A DNA stretch of 64,000 bases from Aquimarina muelleri DSM 19832 (GTDB lineage: Bacteria > Bacteroidota > Bacteroidia > Flavobacteriales > Flavobacteriaceae). The notes beneath the pieces were generated by a model. That model did no database searches and had not been told where the DNA came from. It saw nothing but the letters and a program-made list of their open reading frames with translations. Below are positions 7,795-17,309 of this stretch, one piece after another (within the stretch, counting starts at the first letter, position 1; each line of letters opens with the position of its first letter). The position numbers and the translations under genes were made by a program. The stretch covers positions 62,001 through 126,000 of the forward strand of contig NZ_AUML01000001.1 of the NCBI RefSeq assembly GCF_000430665.1, read 5' to 3'.

Positions 7795-8325
7795 TTAATT
7801 TTCCTGAGGCGGGTATTTCTCCAAAATCGCTGCAACGATTTCATTTACCTTCTCTTGTTTTCTGTTTACATCTTGAGTTAATGCAGATGTACCCATTCCT
7901 TGCCAAATTAATTCTTTTTTAGAAGCATCAATAAGATCTATATATAAAGTTCCTTGTGTAGTGGTTGAAACTGTGTTATAACCAGTTCCCCAAAACCAAG
8001 GATTCCACCCCCAACCATATCCCCAACCGTAGTTGTTTTGGTAGATATTTACATTTTCTTTAGTTTTTGTAAAAATACTTATCAACATATCTGGATTAGA
8101 TGATTTTGTAAATCCTTTTGCTGTCATATCTGCTTCGATAGCTCTTAAGATTCGTTTTTTGTCTAGGTCACTAATTTCTGCTTTGTCTATTCCTGGCTTG
8201 TAAAAGGCGAAACTTTTATAAGTATTAAAATTGGCCTGCTTATCATAATCCGAGGCAACACGCACAGTAGAGCAAGAACTAAGAGTTATGATAAAGATTA
8301 AGGATAAAAGTGATGAAAATTTCAT
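7795..8325 (-). CDS. DUF4136 family lipoprotein
   Basis: A 176-residue protein with a lipoprotein signal: a hydrophobic stretch ending LSSCSTVRVASDYD, with the lipidated Cys near residue 18. The body has the DUF4136 pattern: an N-terminal DYDKQANFNTYKSFAFY, then LRAIEADMTAKGFTK, and a C-terminal KELIWQGMGTSALT. A Trp/Tyr/Gly-rich segment (YGWGYGWGWNPWFWGTGY) lies mid-protein. It is likely an outer-membrane-anchored periplasmic protein. The function of the family is unknown. Confidence 0.87.
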   Translation of the reverse strand: MKFSSLLSLIFIITLSSCSTVRVASDYDKQANFNTYKSFAFYKPGIDKAEISDLDKKRILRAIEADMTAKGFTKSSNPDMLISIFTKTKENVNIYQNNYGWGYGWGWNPWFWGTGYNTVSTTTQGTLYIDLIDASKKELIWQGMGTSALTQDVNRKQEKVNEIVAAILEKYPPQEN

Positions 8326-8404
8326 AATCCTTGTGTTTTAAACGTTTAACAATAGATTTTTATAAAAATAATATCAATAATTGTACCGTTAAAAAAAAGT
8401 TTTT

Positions 8405-8575
8405 TTAAGAGTAACTGTTGGTTTTTTTATCATACCCATAAGGACAGTGTCTGCAACCACTCTCACAACAATAACCTCTTCTTAGGTGATATTGTTCTGT
8501 AAAACATCGATATCCTTCTGGAGTGATGTAATAATCTCCTTCTTTTGGAGTTAATACTTTTTTAGAGTTATTCAT
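8405..8575 (-). CDS. Small cysteine-rich protein, DUF5522 type
   Basis: A 56-codon frame starting with ATG at 8575. The protein reads EGDYYITPEGYRCFTEQYHL then RRGYCCESGCRHCPYGYD, with five cysteines, four of them in a CCxxGCxxC cluster that could bind a metal or Fe-S centre. This pattern matches short proteins annotated DUF5522 across Bacteroidota. A TATTTTTG box (8581-8588, minus strand) lies directly before the ATG, so the mRNA may be almost leaderless. Function unknown. Confidence 0.8.
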   Translation of the reverse strand: MNNSKKVLTPKEGDYYITPEGYRCFTEQYHLRRGYCCESGCRHCPYGYDKKTNSYS

Positions 8576-8603
8576 ATTTACAAAAATAGTATCTTGCAGT
8601 TAT

Positions 8604-8930
8604 ATGCCCATAATCGTTAACAAATATTTGATAGGTCGTCATTTTGTGGGTATTGCCCTATGGCCTTTTATCGTGATAAATAATTCTTTTCTTAAAAAAG
8701 ATGATGCTTTTATTAATCATGAAAAAATTCACATTAGGCAACAGGCAGAATTATTGGTTATACCTTTTTATGTTTTTTATCTCATTGAGTATATCATTAG
8801 AGTAATTAGATATCGAAATTCACAAAAGGCATATCGTAATATTTCTTTTGAGAGAGAGGCATATTATAACGAAGATAACCTTAATTATCTTAAAACAAGA
8901 AAACCCTGGACTTTTATTAAATATCTGTAA
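8604..8930 (+). CDS. Small membrane protein with HExxH-like motif
   Basis: A 108-residue protein with a hydrophobic N-terminal region and a helix around residues 50-68. It contains NHEKIHIRQQAEL (HEKIH, an HExxH zinc motif) and a later FEREAYYNE, an arrangement reminiscent of minimal membrane metallopeptidases where a downstream Glu completes the site. The family occurs in Flavobacteriia without a known role. The stop codon abuts the ATG of the next gene, so the two are translationally coupled. Confidence 0.65.
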   Translation: MPIIVNKYLIGRHFVGIALWPFIVINNSFLKKDDAFINHEKIHIRQQAELLVIPFYVFYLIEYIIRVIRYRNSQKAYRNISFEREAYYNEDNLNYLKTRKPWTFIKYL

Positions 8931-9878
8931 ATGCATATTTTTTCTTCGGAAATACCAACTTCAAAAACTCAAACCATTACCCATCCTATTTTGGATACAG
9001 CAAAAGTTTTTCTTGATATTAAACGAGAAGATCAGATTCATAAAGAAGTTTCAGGTAATAAATTCCGAAAATTAAAGTATAACCTTTTAGAAGCTAAAAA
9101 AAAAGGACATAATACTGTTCTTACTTTTGGTGGAGCATATAGTAATCATATTGCAGCAACAGCGGCGGCAGGAAAAATTATAGGAGTACAAACCATAGGA
9201 GTTATACGTGGAGAAGAATTAGCGGGAAATCTTGAAAAAACACTATCTGAAAACGATACCTTACGATTGGCTTTTGATGCTGGGATGCATTTTAAATTTA
9301 TAAGTAGAGAGATGTATCGAGATAAATCATCTACTAGCTTTTTAGAACAATTAAAAAATGAATTTAGTTCTTGTTTTATTATACCTGAAGGAGGAACTAA
9401 TGCTCTGGCAGTAAAAGGTTGTGAGGAAATACTTACGTTAAATGATACGGTTTACGATATTATTTGCTGTGCAGTGGGAACAGGAGGAACCATAGCAGGG
9501 GTTATTAATAGCACTAATAGTAATCAATCTGTTCTTGGTTTTCCTGCGTTAAAAGGAAATTTTCTTTCTACTGATATTAAAAAATACACTTCAAAAACAA
9601 ATTGGAAACTTATTAATGATTATCATTTTGGAGGGTATGGTAAAATAAATAGAGAACTTGTAGAGTTTATCAATACATTTAGTGAAGAACAACATATTAC
9701 ATTAGATCCTATTTATACCGCTAAGATGATTTTTGGTATTTTTGATAGGATACAAAAAGGTGTTTTTAAGAAAAATACTCGTATTTTAGCCATTCATACT
9801 GGTGGTTTGCAAGGGATAGCTGGGATGAATAAGAAACTAGAGAAAAAAAAACTACCCCTTATTACAATTGGATATTAA
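8931..9878 (+). CDS. ACC deaminase / D-cysteine desulfhydrase family PLP enzyme
   Basis: A 315-residue fold-type II PLP enzyme. The Schiff-base lysine lies in SGNKFRKLKY (near residue 45), the phosphate-binding GGAYSNHIAATAAAGK follows, and VGTGGTIAGVI is the glycine loop. Proteins of this type deaminate 1-aminocyclopropane-1-carboxylate or desulfhydrate D-cysteine; sequence alone does not settle which, and D-cysteine desulfhydrase is the commoner bacterial activity. It begins immediately after the preceding stop and is followed 3 bp later by the glucosaminidase gene, so 8604-12062 reads as one operon. Confidence 0.85.
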   Translation: MHIFSSEIPTSKTQTITHPILDTAKVFLDIKREDQIHKEVSGNKFRKLKYNLLEAKKKGHNTVLTFGGAYSNHIAATAAAGKIIGVQTIGVIRGEELAGNLEKTLSENDTLRLAFDAGMHFKFISREMYRDKSSTSFLEQLKNEFSSCFIIPEGGTNALAVKGCEEILTLNDTVYDIICCAVGTGGTIAGVINSTNSNQSVLGFPALKGNFLSTDIKKYTSKTNWKLINDYHFGGYGKINRELVEFINTFSEEQHITLDPIYTAKMIFGIFDRIQKGVFKKNTRILAIHTGGLQGIAGMNKKLEKKKLPLITIGY

Positions 9879-9880
9879 AA

Positions 9881-10774
9881 ATGAGGAAATTTATTTTACT
9901 GTTATGTATTGCTACATTTATGATTTCTTGTGGAGGAAGCAAAAAAGTAACATCTTCGAGAACAATAAGACCAAAGCCAAATAGAACTATTATTACCAGT
10001 ACCGAACGGAGTATTACAAAGGTAGTAATACCCGATGATGTTGTCGAAGAACCTAAAGAAAAACCTTTGCCAGTATTGTCTTATAAAGACAAGATACAGC
10101 GATATATTTATGAGTTCTCTGAAATTGCCAAAAGTGAAATGAAAACTTATGGGATACCTGCAAGTATAACTCTAGCTCAAGGGATTCTAGAATCTGGAGC
10201 AGGATATGGAGAACTTACACAAAGAGCAAAAAATCATTTTGGGATAAAATGTCATGAGTGGACAGGAGATAGAGTGTATCACGATGATGATCGTTCTCAA
10301 GAGTGTTTTAGAAAATATAAGGCAGCAAGTGAATCTTTTAGAGATCATTCTTTGTTTTTAAGAGATAGAAAAAGATATTCCAGACTATTTACTTTTAATA
10401 AAAAAGACTATAAATCGTGGGCGAGAGGTTTACGAGAAGCAGGGTATGCCACTGATAAAAAATATCCTCAAAAACTTATTTCTATCATAGAGCGATATCA
10501 ATTAACTAAATATGATGATGAAGTTTTGGGAAGAAGGGCTCCGAAAACAGAAGATAATGATGTGGATAAAGTAATTACTGTAATAACAACAGTACCTAAC
10601 AATACGGCTTATACTGTTCAAAAAGGAGATACTTTATATTCTATTTCGAGAAGATATAAGATTTCTATAAAAGAACTTAAAACATATAACAAATTAGTAG
10701 ATAACCATATAAAAATCGGTCAAGTACTTAAAGTAACAGCAGCCGATCAAGAAGAGGAAGAAGATTTTAATTAA
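9881..10774 (+). CDS. Glucosaminidase-domain lipoprotein with C-terminal LysM
   Basis: A 297-residue peptidoglycan hydrolase. The signal [17 protein letters not shown] ends in a lipobox, so it is probably lipidated. Residues ~70-205 form a mannosyl-glycoprotein endo-beta-N-acetylglucosaminidase (FlgJ-like) domain with [19 protein letters not shown] carrying the catalytic Glu, and NHFGIKC. Residues ~243-286 are a LysM cell-wall-binding repeat ([19 protein letters not shown]). It would cleave glycan strands in the periplasm. It sits between the PLP enzyme and hemL, 1 bp from hemL. Confidence 0.92.
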   Translation: MRKFILLLCIATFMISCGGSKKVTSSRTIRPKPNRTIITSTERSITKVVIPDDVVEEPKEKPLPVLSYKDKIQRYIYEFSEIAKSEMKTYGIPASITLAQGILESGAGYGELTQRAKNHFGIKCHEWTGDRVYHDDDRSQECFRKYKAASESFRDHSLFLRDRKRYSRLFTFNKKDYKSWARGLREAGYATDKKYPQKLISIIERYQLTKYDDEVLGRRAPKTEDNDVDKVITVITTVPNNTAYTVQKGDTLYSISRRYKISIKELKTYNKLVDNHIKIGQVLKVTAADQEEEEDFN

Positions 10775-10775
10775 T

Positions 10776-12062
10776 ATGATCTATAAAAGAAGTAGTGCAT
10801 TATTTGCAGAAGCACAAAAAGTGATCCCAGGTGGAGTTAACTCACCGGTACGAGCCTTTAAAGCAGTAGGAGGAGATCCTATATTTGTTAAAGAAGCTAA
10901 AGGAGCATATTTGTATGATGAAGATGGTAATCGATTAATCGATTATATCAATTCTTGGGGGCCTATGATTTTAGGTCACGCACATCCACCAGTAGTGGAC
11001 GCAATTATTGATAAAGCTAAAAAAGGAACCAGTTTTGGAATGCCTACCGAGATCGAAACAGAGATTGCTGAGCTTGCTGTGGCAATGGTGCCTAATATAG
11101 ATAAAATAAGATTTGTAAATTCAGGTACAGAGGCTTGTATGAGTGCAGTTAGACTTGCGCGAGGGTATACAGGTAGAGATAAGATAATCAAATTTGCAGG
11201 ATGCTATCATGGGCACAGCGATTCTTTTTTGATACAAGCAGGTAGTGGCGCTGTTACTTTTGGAAGTCCTAATAGCCCAGGAGTAACTAAAGGAACAGCA
11301 CAAGATACTTTATTAGCAAAGTATAATGATTTACAAAATGTAGAAAGTATTATACGGTCTAATAAAGAAGAAATAGCTTGTATCATAATAGAACCTGTAG
11401 CAGGAAACATGGGGTGTATACCACCAGTAAAAGGATTTCTAGAAGGGTTAAGAGATTTGTGCAATGCTAATAAAATTTTATTGATTTTTGATGAGGTGAT
11501 GACTGGTTTTAGATTAGCGAAAGGAGGGGCACAGGAACTTATGAAGGTAAATGCTGATATTGTTACTTTTGGTAAGGTAATAGGTGGAGGTCTGCCAGTA
11601 GGGGCATTTGCAGCTCGATCAGAAATTATGGATTATCTGGCACCATTAGGACCAGTTTATCAAGCAGGAACCTTAAGTGGTAATCCTTTGGCAATGTCAG
11701 CAGGGTTAACAATGCTTACCGAATTAAATAAAAAATCTGAAATATTTAAAAGCCTAGCAGATAAGACTGAATATCTACATAAAGGGATTGCTAGTGTTTT
11801 AGAAGAAGAAAATATCGTACATACTATTAATAGAATAGGATCTATGATTTCAATTCATTTTGATAAGGATGCTGTGGTAGATTTTGATTCTGCAGTAAAA
11901 GGAGATAATGAAACGTTTAAAAAATTTTTCCATGGGATGTTAGATAATGGTATCTATATTGCGCCAAGTGCTTTTGAAACATGGTTTATTACAGATGCTC
12001 TTACCTATGCAGATCTCGATATAACAATTGCTGCTGTAAAAAAAGTAGCTAAGACGCTTTGA
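10776..12062 (+). CDS. hemL: Glutamate-1-semialdehyde 2,1-aminomutase
   Basis: A 428-residue class III PLP enzyme making 5-aminolevulinate for heme and siroheme. Family hallmarks are [16 protein letters not shown] at the N-terminus, the [16 protein letters not shown] loop, [19 protein letters not shown], and [12 protein letters not shown] before the PLP-binding lysine in [15 protein letters not shown] (about residue 265). The length is normal. It is the last gene of the 8604-12062 operon. The window also encodes cobA and a sirohydrochlorin chelatase at 61-63 kb, downstream in the same tetrapyrrole pathway. Confidence 0.97.
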   Translation: MIYKRSSALFAEAQKVIPGGVNSPVRAFKAVGGDPIFVKEAKGAYLYDEDGNRLIDYINSWGPMILGHAHPPVVDAIIDKAKKGTSFGMPTEIETEIAELAVAMVPNIDKIRFVNSGTEACMSAVRLARGYTGRDKIIKFAGCYHGHSDSFLIQAGSGAVTFGSPNSPGVTKGTAQDTLLAKYNDLQNVESIIRSNKEEIACIIIEPVAGNMGCIPPVKGFLEGLRDLCNANKILLIFDEVMTGFRLAKGGAQELMKVNADIVTFGKVIGGGLPVGAFAARSEIMDYLAPLGPVYQAGTLSGNPLAMSAGLTMLTELNKKSEIFKSLADKTEYLHKGIASVLEEENIVHTINRIGSMISIHFDKDAVVDFDSAVKGDNETFKKFFHGMLDNGIYIAPSAFETWFITDALTYADLDITIAAVKKVAKTL

Positions 12063-12097
12063 TCCATATTGTGGAGTTAATTTCGAAACTTGAATCA
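12063..12097. repeat. Partial copy of the ~100-bp dispersed repeat
   Basis: ATCCATATTGTGGAGTTAAT, followed by TTCGAAACTTG, matches the left end of the repeat seen at 32180 and 62047. The rest of the unit is not recognisable here. Confidence 0.45.
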
Positions 12098-12230
12098 AAA
12101 ATGAAAGAGAAAGTTTCTGCTTAACACCTCGTGGAATTGATTTGGGGTTACTAATTAAATTATAGACGCTCTTGTTTTGAAACCCGAATTATAGATAACA
12201 GGTTTAAGTAAGAATTAATATTACTTTTTC

Positions 12231-13655
12231 TTAATAAGGATTAGGAGTAGATATTTCTGGGGTTGTTATTTTTTCAAATAGAATATCACCAGTTCCTTGA
12301 ATATTGATTTCTATCGTACTTGAAACTTGTTGATTTGATTTTAAAGAAACAGTTAATTTGTTTTCTCCTGTTTTTAAAGGTATTCGAGAGTAGAATATTT
12401 TGTTAGGCAAACTTTGCCAGTTACGCGTGTCGGCCCCTTCTGTTAAGGCATTAAACACGCCTAATAAAGCACCAAGGTCACTATTTTGGTTTTTAACTAC
12501 ATATTCAGAAACTTTTTTTGTTCCTAATCGTAAAGCTACTTTTCCTATTTCTCGCAAAGTTCTATCTTTTAAAGTTTTAAAAGCAATTTCCTCATAATTT
12601 TGTGTTAGCTGAAAAGGATAATATGTGCTGTCTATTTGTGCTTCGGCAGAGTTATAAAGAGATGGTCTGCTAACATATTTAGGAAAAGCAACATTAAAAA
12701 TATCTAGATCCGAAAAATCAGACCTATTATTTCCTCCTGTTGGTATTGGTAGTGGTAAGTTTAAAGACAGGTCTTCATTAATAATAGTTAAAAATCCAAT
12801 ATCATTGCCTGGTAGGATTGTAAAAGTATAGTACGTTTCATCTTTATAAGGGGCTAATCCATTTTCCCAAAAGAGTATAGCTTCTCCACCTTTTGTGATT
12901 TTTTTAGGTATATATGAGGTATTCAATAGCTTTTCATAGCGTTCAACTACATCTATAAACCCCATTACATTTGCGGTATGTAACATGTCTTGGCATAGCT
13001 GATGGGGTATGGTAACCCCGATGTAAGTACCTTGGTTTTTTAAATATAGATCTACTGCATTTCGATATGCAATAAATGCATTGTTAATATCTCCAGAGGC
13101 CTCGTATAATAAGCCTTGTAAAATATGTGCAAATGCATCATCATTATACCTGTTCTTTTTTTCAGGAGGGTAACTTTCGTTTATTTTTTGTAATTGTAAT
13201 GAAATACGTTTGGCTTCTACAATTGCTTCATCATATTTGTTTAAAAACATATAGTTAAGTGCTTTGTAGTAATGTATTGCTACTTTTTCAAAATCTTCTC
13301 CTTGATATGTTTCTTTTTGTGGATTTAAAAGAACCCCCAGAATTTGGTTTCCTATTGCTTTTTTATTGGATTCTATAAACAGATCGGCTTCATTAAAAAG
13401 TGAATTACTTAGAGTATAATCATTAGCTAAGTATGCCAATTTTCCTTTTTCTAATAAGTATAGAAGATGGTTTCTGGGTTTTCCTAAAAATTTATTTTTT
13501 TCGATTACCTCCAAAGCACCTTGCATATCACCTTCTTGTACCTTTGCCTGAAAAAGTGTGCTCTTAGTATGATAGCTACCACAGTTACTTAATAGTGCTA
13601 AAAGACAGCATAATAGTATAGTACGAAAGATAATTTTTATTGGCATCCTGATCAA
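12231..13655 (-). CDS. COG3014-type TPR lipoprotein
   Basis: A 474-residue secreted protein with a lipobox-like LLALLSNCGSYHTKST. The N-terminal half is helical with TPR-like repeats (GDMQGALEVIEKN, YDEAIVEAKRISLQL, GDINNAFIAYRNAVDLY). The C-terminal half is probably beta-rich. The layout matches COG3014 proteins found with LpoB-like lipoproteins in many Bacteroidota and Proteobacteria. The role is unproven; the context suggests regulation or scaffolding of peptidoglycan synthesis. It lies 63 bp downstream of the LpoB-like gene on the same strand, with a hairpin between them. Confidence 0.78.
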   Translation of the reverse strand: MIRMPIKIIFRTILLCCLLALLSNCGSYHTKSTLFQAKVQEGDMQGALEVIEKNKFLGKPRNHLLYLLEKGKLAYLANDYTLSNSLFNEADLFIESNKKAIGNQILGVLLNPQKETYQGEDFEKVAIHYYKALNYMFLNKYDEAIVEAKRISLQLQKINESYPPEKKNRYNDDAFAHILQGLLYEASGDINNAFIAYRNAVDLYLKNQGTYIGVTIPHQLCQDMLHTANVMGFIDVVERYEKLLNTSYIPKKITKGGEAILFWENGLAPYKDETYYTFTILPGNDIGFLTIINEDLSLNLPLPIPTGGNNRSDFSDLDIFNVAFPKYVSRPSLYNSAEAQIDSTYYPFQLTQNYEEIAFKTLKDRTLREIGKVALRLGTKKVSEYVVKNQNSDLGALLGVFNALTEGADTRNWQSLPNKIFYSRIPLKTGENKLTVSLKSNQQVSSTIEINIQGTGDILFEKITTPEISTPNPY

Positions 13656-13660
13656 TTATC

Positions 13661-13685
13661 AAAAAAGCTTTCTTTAAGAAAGCTT
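13661..13685 (-). terminator. Hairpin between LpoB-like and COG3014 genes
   Basis: AAGCTTTCT pairs with AGAAAGCTT around TTA, with six T on the minus strand. It may reduce read-through from the LpoB-like gene into the COG3014 gene. Confidence 0.65.
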
Positions 13686-13718
13686 AGTTTTTTTTGTTTG
13701 AAAGTATTGGGTTAAGAA

Positions 13719-14303
13719 TTAGTTTTTAACAAACTTTTTTATTTTTTTATCTCCAATCCATACTTTTTCATTGGTTTGGATATTAGTTAGTTCCAAGTCA
13801 ATTTGGTAGTATACTACTTTGTCTCTTTTGTGAGCATCTACTATAGAATTAATATTTCCTTGTAGCATATAGTCTGCTCCTGTTTCTAAACCAAATTTTT
13901 TAACAGTAGACATAGATGCGTTGTCTTGTTGGTCAGCACGTTCTCCTCTTAATTCTTCACGCATTTTACCGCCTTGTACAACTCTAACCTTTTGTCGTTG
14001 GATAAAAGCTTTTTCTATATCTTTAATAAAGGTTTCACTCTCGATATGCTCGTGTGATTTGTTTCGTATTAAACCAACTATAACTACAGGTTTTTTTCCT
14101 TTTTCCTGAAGATGATCTGTAATCCAGTTACCAGTAAGTACTTCTTGAGTAAGTTCTTCTGCTGCAAAGCGTGAATCAGTATCATTCCAGCGACCGCTAA
14201 TATCAATTTGTGTATCTGGAGCTACACGAGTTATTTTTCTTGCGCAAGAAGTGGTTAAAGAAACTACCAGTACTACTGCTATAGCTGCGATTGATTTTCT
14301 CAT
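13719..14303 (-). CDS. lpoB: LpoB-like penicillin-binding protein activator
   Basis: A 194-residue lipoprotein: signal ending SLTTSCARKITRV, then the LpoB/CsgG-like core with ISGRWNDTDSRFAAEELTQEVL, KPVVIVGLIRNKSHEHI, a FIKDIEKAFIQRQKVRVVQ strand-helix unit and GADYMLQGNINSIVD. In E. coli LpoB sits in the outer membrane and stimulates PBP1b from outside. Family assignment is firm; activation of a specific PBP in Bacteroidota is inference. It lies between a small secreted protein and the COG3014 gene, a recurring trio. Confidence 0.85.
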   Translation of the reverse strand: MRKSIAAIAVVLVVSLTTSCARKITRVAPDTQIDISGRWNDTDSRFAAEELTQEVLTGNWITDHLQEKGKKPVVIVGLIRNKSHEHIESETFIKDIEKAFIQRQKVRVVQGGKMREELRGERADQQDNASMSTVKKFGLETGADYMLQGNINSIVDAHKRDKVVYYQIDLELTNIQTNEKVWIGDKKIKKFVKN

Positions 14304-14352
14304 TTTGTAATTTTATTTGATATATTTTAATTAGTGTGTTTTATGTGTGGGA

Positions 14353-14736
14353 TTACCAAAGGATACATGCTCCTAAAATCCCTAGTGTTAACCAGTCATA
14401 TCCATAAGATCTGTTTCCGTAATAAGATCCATAATCATGGTATGTGGTATTTTGGATACGTTGTAGTCTTCTTTCATGTCTCCAATATGCTCTTTGCGAT
14501 CGATATTGTCTTCGTAAAGAGCGTAACTCTCTTTTTTCTTCCAATGGATCAATAGCTTTATAGGTTTCTTGTGCAGTCGTTCCTTGTTGTAGGGTATATT
14601 CCTGACTATTAGATAAAAACCTGTTCATAGCCTCTTTATAATTTGGGTTTTGATCTTCTACAAGTTCTGCTGTATCTTGCGCATAGCTTGTAACTCCTAT
14701 AACGGTAAAAACGAATATTAGAAATATATTTTTCAT
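14353..14736 (-). CDS. Small secreted protein of the LpoB/COG3014 group
   Basis: A 127-residue protein with a signal peptide (MKNIFLIFVFTVIGVTSYAQ, cleavage after AQ). The middle is very basic and Arg-rich (EEKRELRSLRRQYRSQRAYW), and the C-terminus has Tyr/Gly-rich YHDYGSYYGNRSYGYDW followed by a short hydrophobic end. No family is recognised. Its place directly before the LpoB-like gene suggests a shared cell-envelope role. Confidence 0.65.
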   Translation of the reverse strand: MKNIFLIFVFTVIGVTSYAQDTAELVEDQNPNYKEAMNRFLSNSQEYTLQQGTTAQETYKAIDPLEEKRELRSLRRQYRSQRAYWRHERRLQRIQNTTYHDYGSYYGNRSYGYDWLTLGILGACILW

Positions 14737-14986
14737 AATGCGTATAAATTAATTCTTTATTTGTACTTCAATTATCACGCCAAAGATTAGGTGATTAACA
14801 TCATTTTTTATTTGATTTTATTTTTTACTAATGACTCATAGCTTACTTTAAGGTCATTAATTACTATAGACAATATAAAAAACAAATGGTTGCATCTTTT
14901 TGTAAAGATAACATAGTATATTTAAATTATATAAGCTACGAGGTATATTAAATTGTTACCAAAAAGCAATAAAAATAAAAAAAAGA

Positions 14987-15961
14987 ATGAAATGTTTTCA
15001 TCTAATACTTTTCATATTACTATTTACAAATTGTCAGGCTCAAAATGATAAATTATTGATTCATAAGGAATTGGTTTCTGATTTATCGAATATTCCAATC
15101 TATCCAAAATTGATCCAAGAAATAAATGGCGAAACTGTTTGGAAAGAAGAGTTTAAATATATAGATAGTATAGAGATTTATAAAATTTCTTATTTGAGTG
15201 ATGGTTTGAAAATCAATGGCTTAATGGTAAAACCTAAAGAAAAAGGAAATTATCCTTGTATAATTTATAACAGAGGAGGGAATAGAGAATTTGGTTCCTT
15301 AGGAATGATTCATGGGGTAAGAACATTAGGGCAAATAGCAAAGGAAGGATATGTTGTGATTGCAAGTCAGTACAGAGGAAATAAGGGGAGTGAAGGGAAA
15401 GAAGAATTTGGAGGAAATGAAGTAAATGATATTGTCGTACTTACAGAAGTCTTAAAAGAAATTGAATCGGCTAATACAGAAAATATAGGAATATATGGTT
15501 GGAGCAGAGGTGGGATGATGACATATATTGCATTAACAAAAACAGATAAGATTAAAGCCGTAGTTGTTGGGGGTGCAGTTTCAGATCACTACCAAACAAT
15601 AAACGATAGACCAGAAATGGAAACTAAGGTATTAGCAGAATTAATTCCAAATTATAGAAACAATAAAGAAGAAGAATTGAATAAACGTTCTGCTATTAAA
15701 TGGGTAGATAAATTTCCGAAAAATATACCAATATTAATGTTACATGGAAATTCGGATTGGAGGGTAAAACCCGAGCAAAGCTTAAAACTTGCATTAGAGT
15801 TTGAAAAATATAGAATTCCCTACAGATTAATAATGTTTGAAGGTGGAGATCACGGAATTTCTGAGCATCGAAAAGAAGTAAATGAACAAGTGATAAATTG
15901 GTTCGAACGATATTTGAAAAAGAATGAGCAGATTCCAAATATGGAATATCACGGAAGATAA
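14987..15961 (+). CDS. Secreted alpha/beta hydrolase, prolyl oligopeptidase-like
   Basis: A 324-residue serine hydrolase. It has a signal with a possible lipobox (MKCFHLILFILLFTNCQA). The nucleophile elbow is GWSRGG (Ser about residue 174), the acid is probably in HGNSDWRVKPEQSL, and the histidine in GGDHGISEHRK. The spacing is typical of S9/dienelactone-type hydrolases, and the oxyanion region is YNRGGNREFG. The substrate could be peptides or esters and cannot be told from sequence. It is monocistronic, with a 250-bp region upstream that shows no clear promoter. Confidence 0.82.
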   Translation: MKCFHLILFILLFTNCQAQNDKLLIHKELVSDLSNIPIYPKLIQEINGETVWKEEFKYIDSIEIYKISYLSDGLKINGLMVKPKEKGNYPCIIYNRGGNREFGSLGMIHGVRTLGQIAKEGYVVIASQYRGNKGSEGKEEFGGNEVNDIVVLTEVLKEIESANTENIGIYGWSRGGMMTYIALTKTDKIKAVVVGGAVSDHYQTINDRPEMETKVLAELIPNYRNNKEEELNKRSAIKWVDKFPKNIPILMLHGNSDWRVKPEQSLKLALEFEKYRIPYRLIMFEGGDHGISEHRKEVNEQVINWFERYLKKNEQIPNMEYHGR

Positions 15962-16060
15962 AAAAAGAAAATAATGGAGAGTTTTATATACGAAACCAGA
16001 GTATTTTAAGTTTTTTCGGCAAAAAAAATACTAAACTAATTATTAAATAAGCGACAAACG

Positions 16061-16621
16061 CTAAGATGCTAACCATGCACCTAGCTCCATAACATTTCCA
16101 TTAGGGAATTTAACATCATAAGTATCTGGTGTAATTACATTTTTTTGGATGTAAGGATATTTTTGTAAATATTCTGCTCCACCATAATCTGTATAATCTT
16201 CTCGTACAGGAAGAATAGCAATTTGATCTAAAGATTTTTGTGTACTAGCATATCGTATTTCCCATTTACATTGTTTGGATTGTATAGCATTTTCTGTAGC
16301 AAGAAAAATAAACTTTTTATTGTCTTTGATTTTACTTTCTATTTCTTGTTTTAAATGTTCTGGAGTATCCAAAGTATTGTTTTCTACATTTTCTTGCTTA
16401 TTAAAGATGTAATCTGCATAAATAAGCACGCCAAATCCCTTTAAAAAATTAATTGCACTATCCAGCTCTTCGAGTTCCTCTTGTTTATAAGAAACAAATA
16501 CAGATACTTTTAAAAATTTGGATTCTTCTTTAAAAAGCTGCAAACTTTCTGTAACGGGCTTGCTGTATATTCTGGCAGCATTTCTATATTGTAATAACCC
16601 ATATTTAGGTAATATATTCAT
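16061..16621 (-). CDS. Orphan TIR-domain protein
   Basis: A 186-residue soluble protein. Residues ~37-135 have TIR features: the first strand VSVFVSYKQEELEEL, a second strand GVLIYADY, KFIFLATENAIQSKQCKWEI with a Glu at the position of the catalytic glutamate of NAD-cleaving TIRs, and IAILPVRED. The C-terminal ~45 residues contain GGAEYLQKYPYI. No partner gene typical of Thoeris, CBASS or other TIR defence systems lies beside it; neighbours are a membrane protein and a methyltransferase. It may be an NADase or signalling domain. Defence is possible but unproven. Confidence 0.72.
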   Translation of the reverse strand: MNILPKYGLLQYRNAARIYSKPVTESLQLFKEESKFLKVSVFVSYKQEELEELDSAINFLKGFGVLIYADYIFNKQENVENNTLDTPEHLKQEIESKIKDNKKFIFLATENAIQSKQCKWEIRYASTQKSLDQIAILPVREDYTDYGGAEYLQKYPYIQKNVITPDTYDVKFPNGNVMELGAWLAS

Positions 16622-16730
16622 GAGTTTTATAATAACATTTTATAGGTATAGATAACGTATAGATACTATGTTTTGTTGTGGTTTTTAACGTTATCTTTAA
16701 GGATGTTGTATGATTACCCTTTTTTTAGAA

Positions 16731-17219
16731 CTATAATTTATGAAAAACAATATACGCATGTAACGAGTGTATGATTACAAAAAATACCGAAAGAGATATG
16801 TATAGTGCCGGTAGATATTTAATTTTAAAAAAAGATTGATTACCTATCAACCCGATTCCAACAAACCAGATAATAGTAGTATATGCGGGAGCCATAAAAC
16901 CTATAAGGCTTTCAGACCAATTACAATTGGGGCATACTATCATTACTATCCACGAAAGAAAATACAATGCCAAACCAATACAGTAGATTATAAATCCAAT
17001 TTTTTGCAGTTTTGTTTTTAAAGAAAGCACCATTATTGCTGGTAATGCCAGTACAATAACTTTAGATATGTTTTCACTATATTTTATTAGCAGAGGGATA
17101 TCTTCCCAGAGTGCATCGTTGCCATATCCTTTTGGGAGATAATTTATAAAAACAATATTCCATATAAAGATTGAGATGAGTAGTAAGAAACATGTGGACA
17201 GGTATTTGTTTACTCGCAT
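16731..17219 (-). CDS. Four- to five-helix membrane protein, unknown
   Basis: A 162-residue hydrophobic protein with membrane segments at about residues 8-28, 52-68, 73-93, 108-125 and 137-158. A short loop between helices carries CPNCNWSESL. No family is recognised. It lies on the same strand as the TIR gene, 109 bp upstream of it, and could be co-transcribed. Confidence 0.6.
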   Translation of the reverse strand: MRVNKYLSTCFLLLISIFIWNIVFINYLPKGYGNDALWEDIPLLIKYSENISKVIVLALPAIMVLSLKTKLQKIGFIIYCIGLALYFLSWIVMIVCPNCNWSESLIGFMAPAYTTIIWFVGIGLIGNQSFFKIKYLPALYISLSVFFVIIHSLHAYIVFHKL

Positions 17220-17309
17220 ACATTTGTATTTTTTAGTATTTATACGTTCCGTTTACTATACTTTTTTTAGGAAATGCGATAGTATAAAGCTTAGTTTCTT
17301 CATTTTTTA

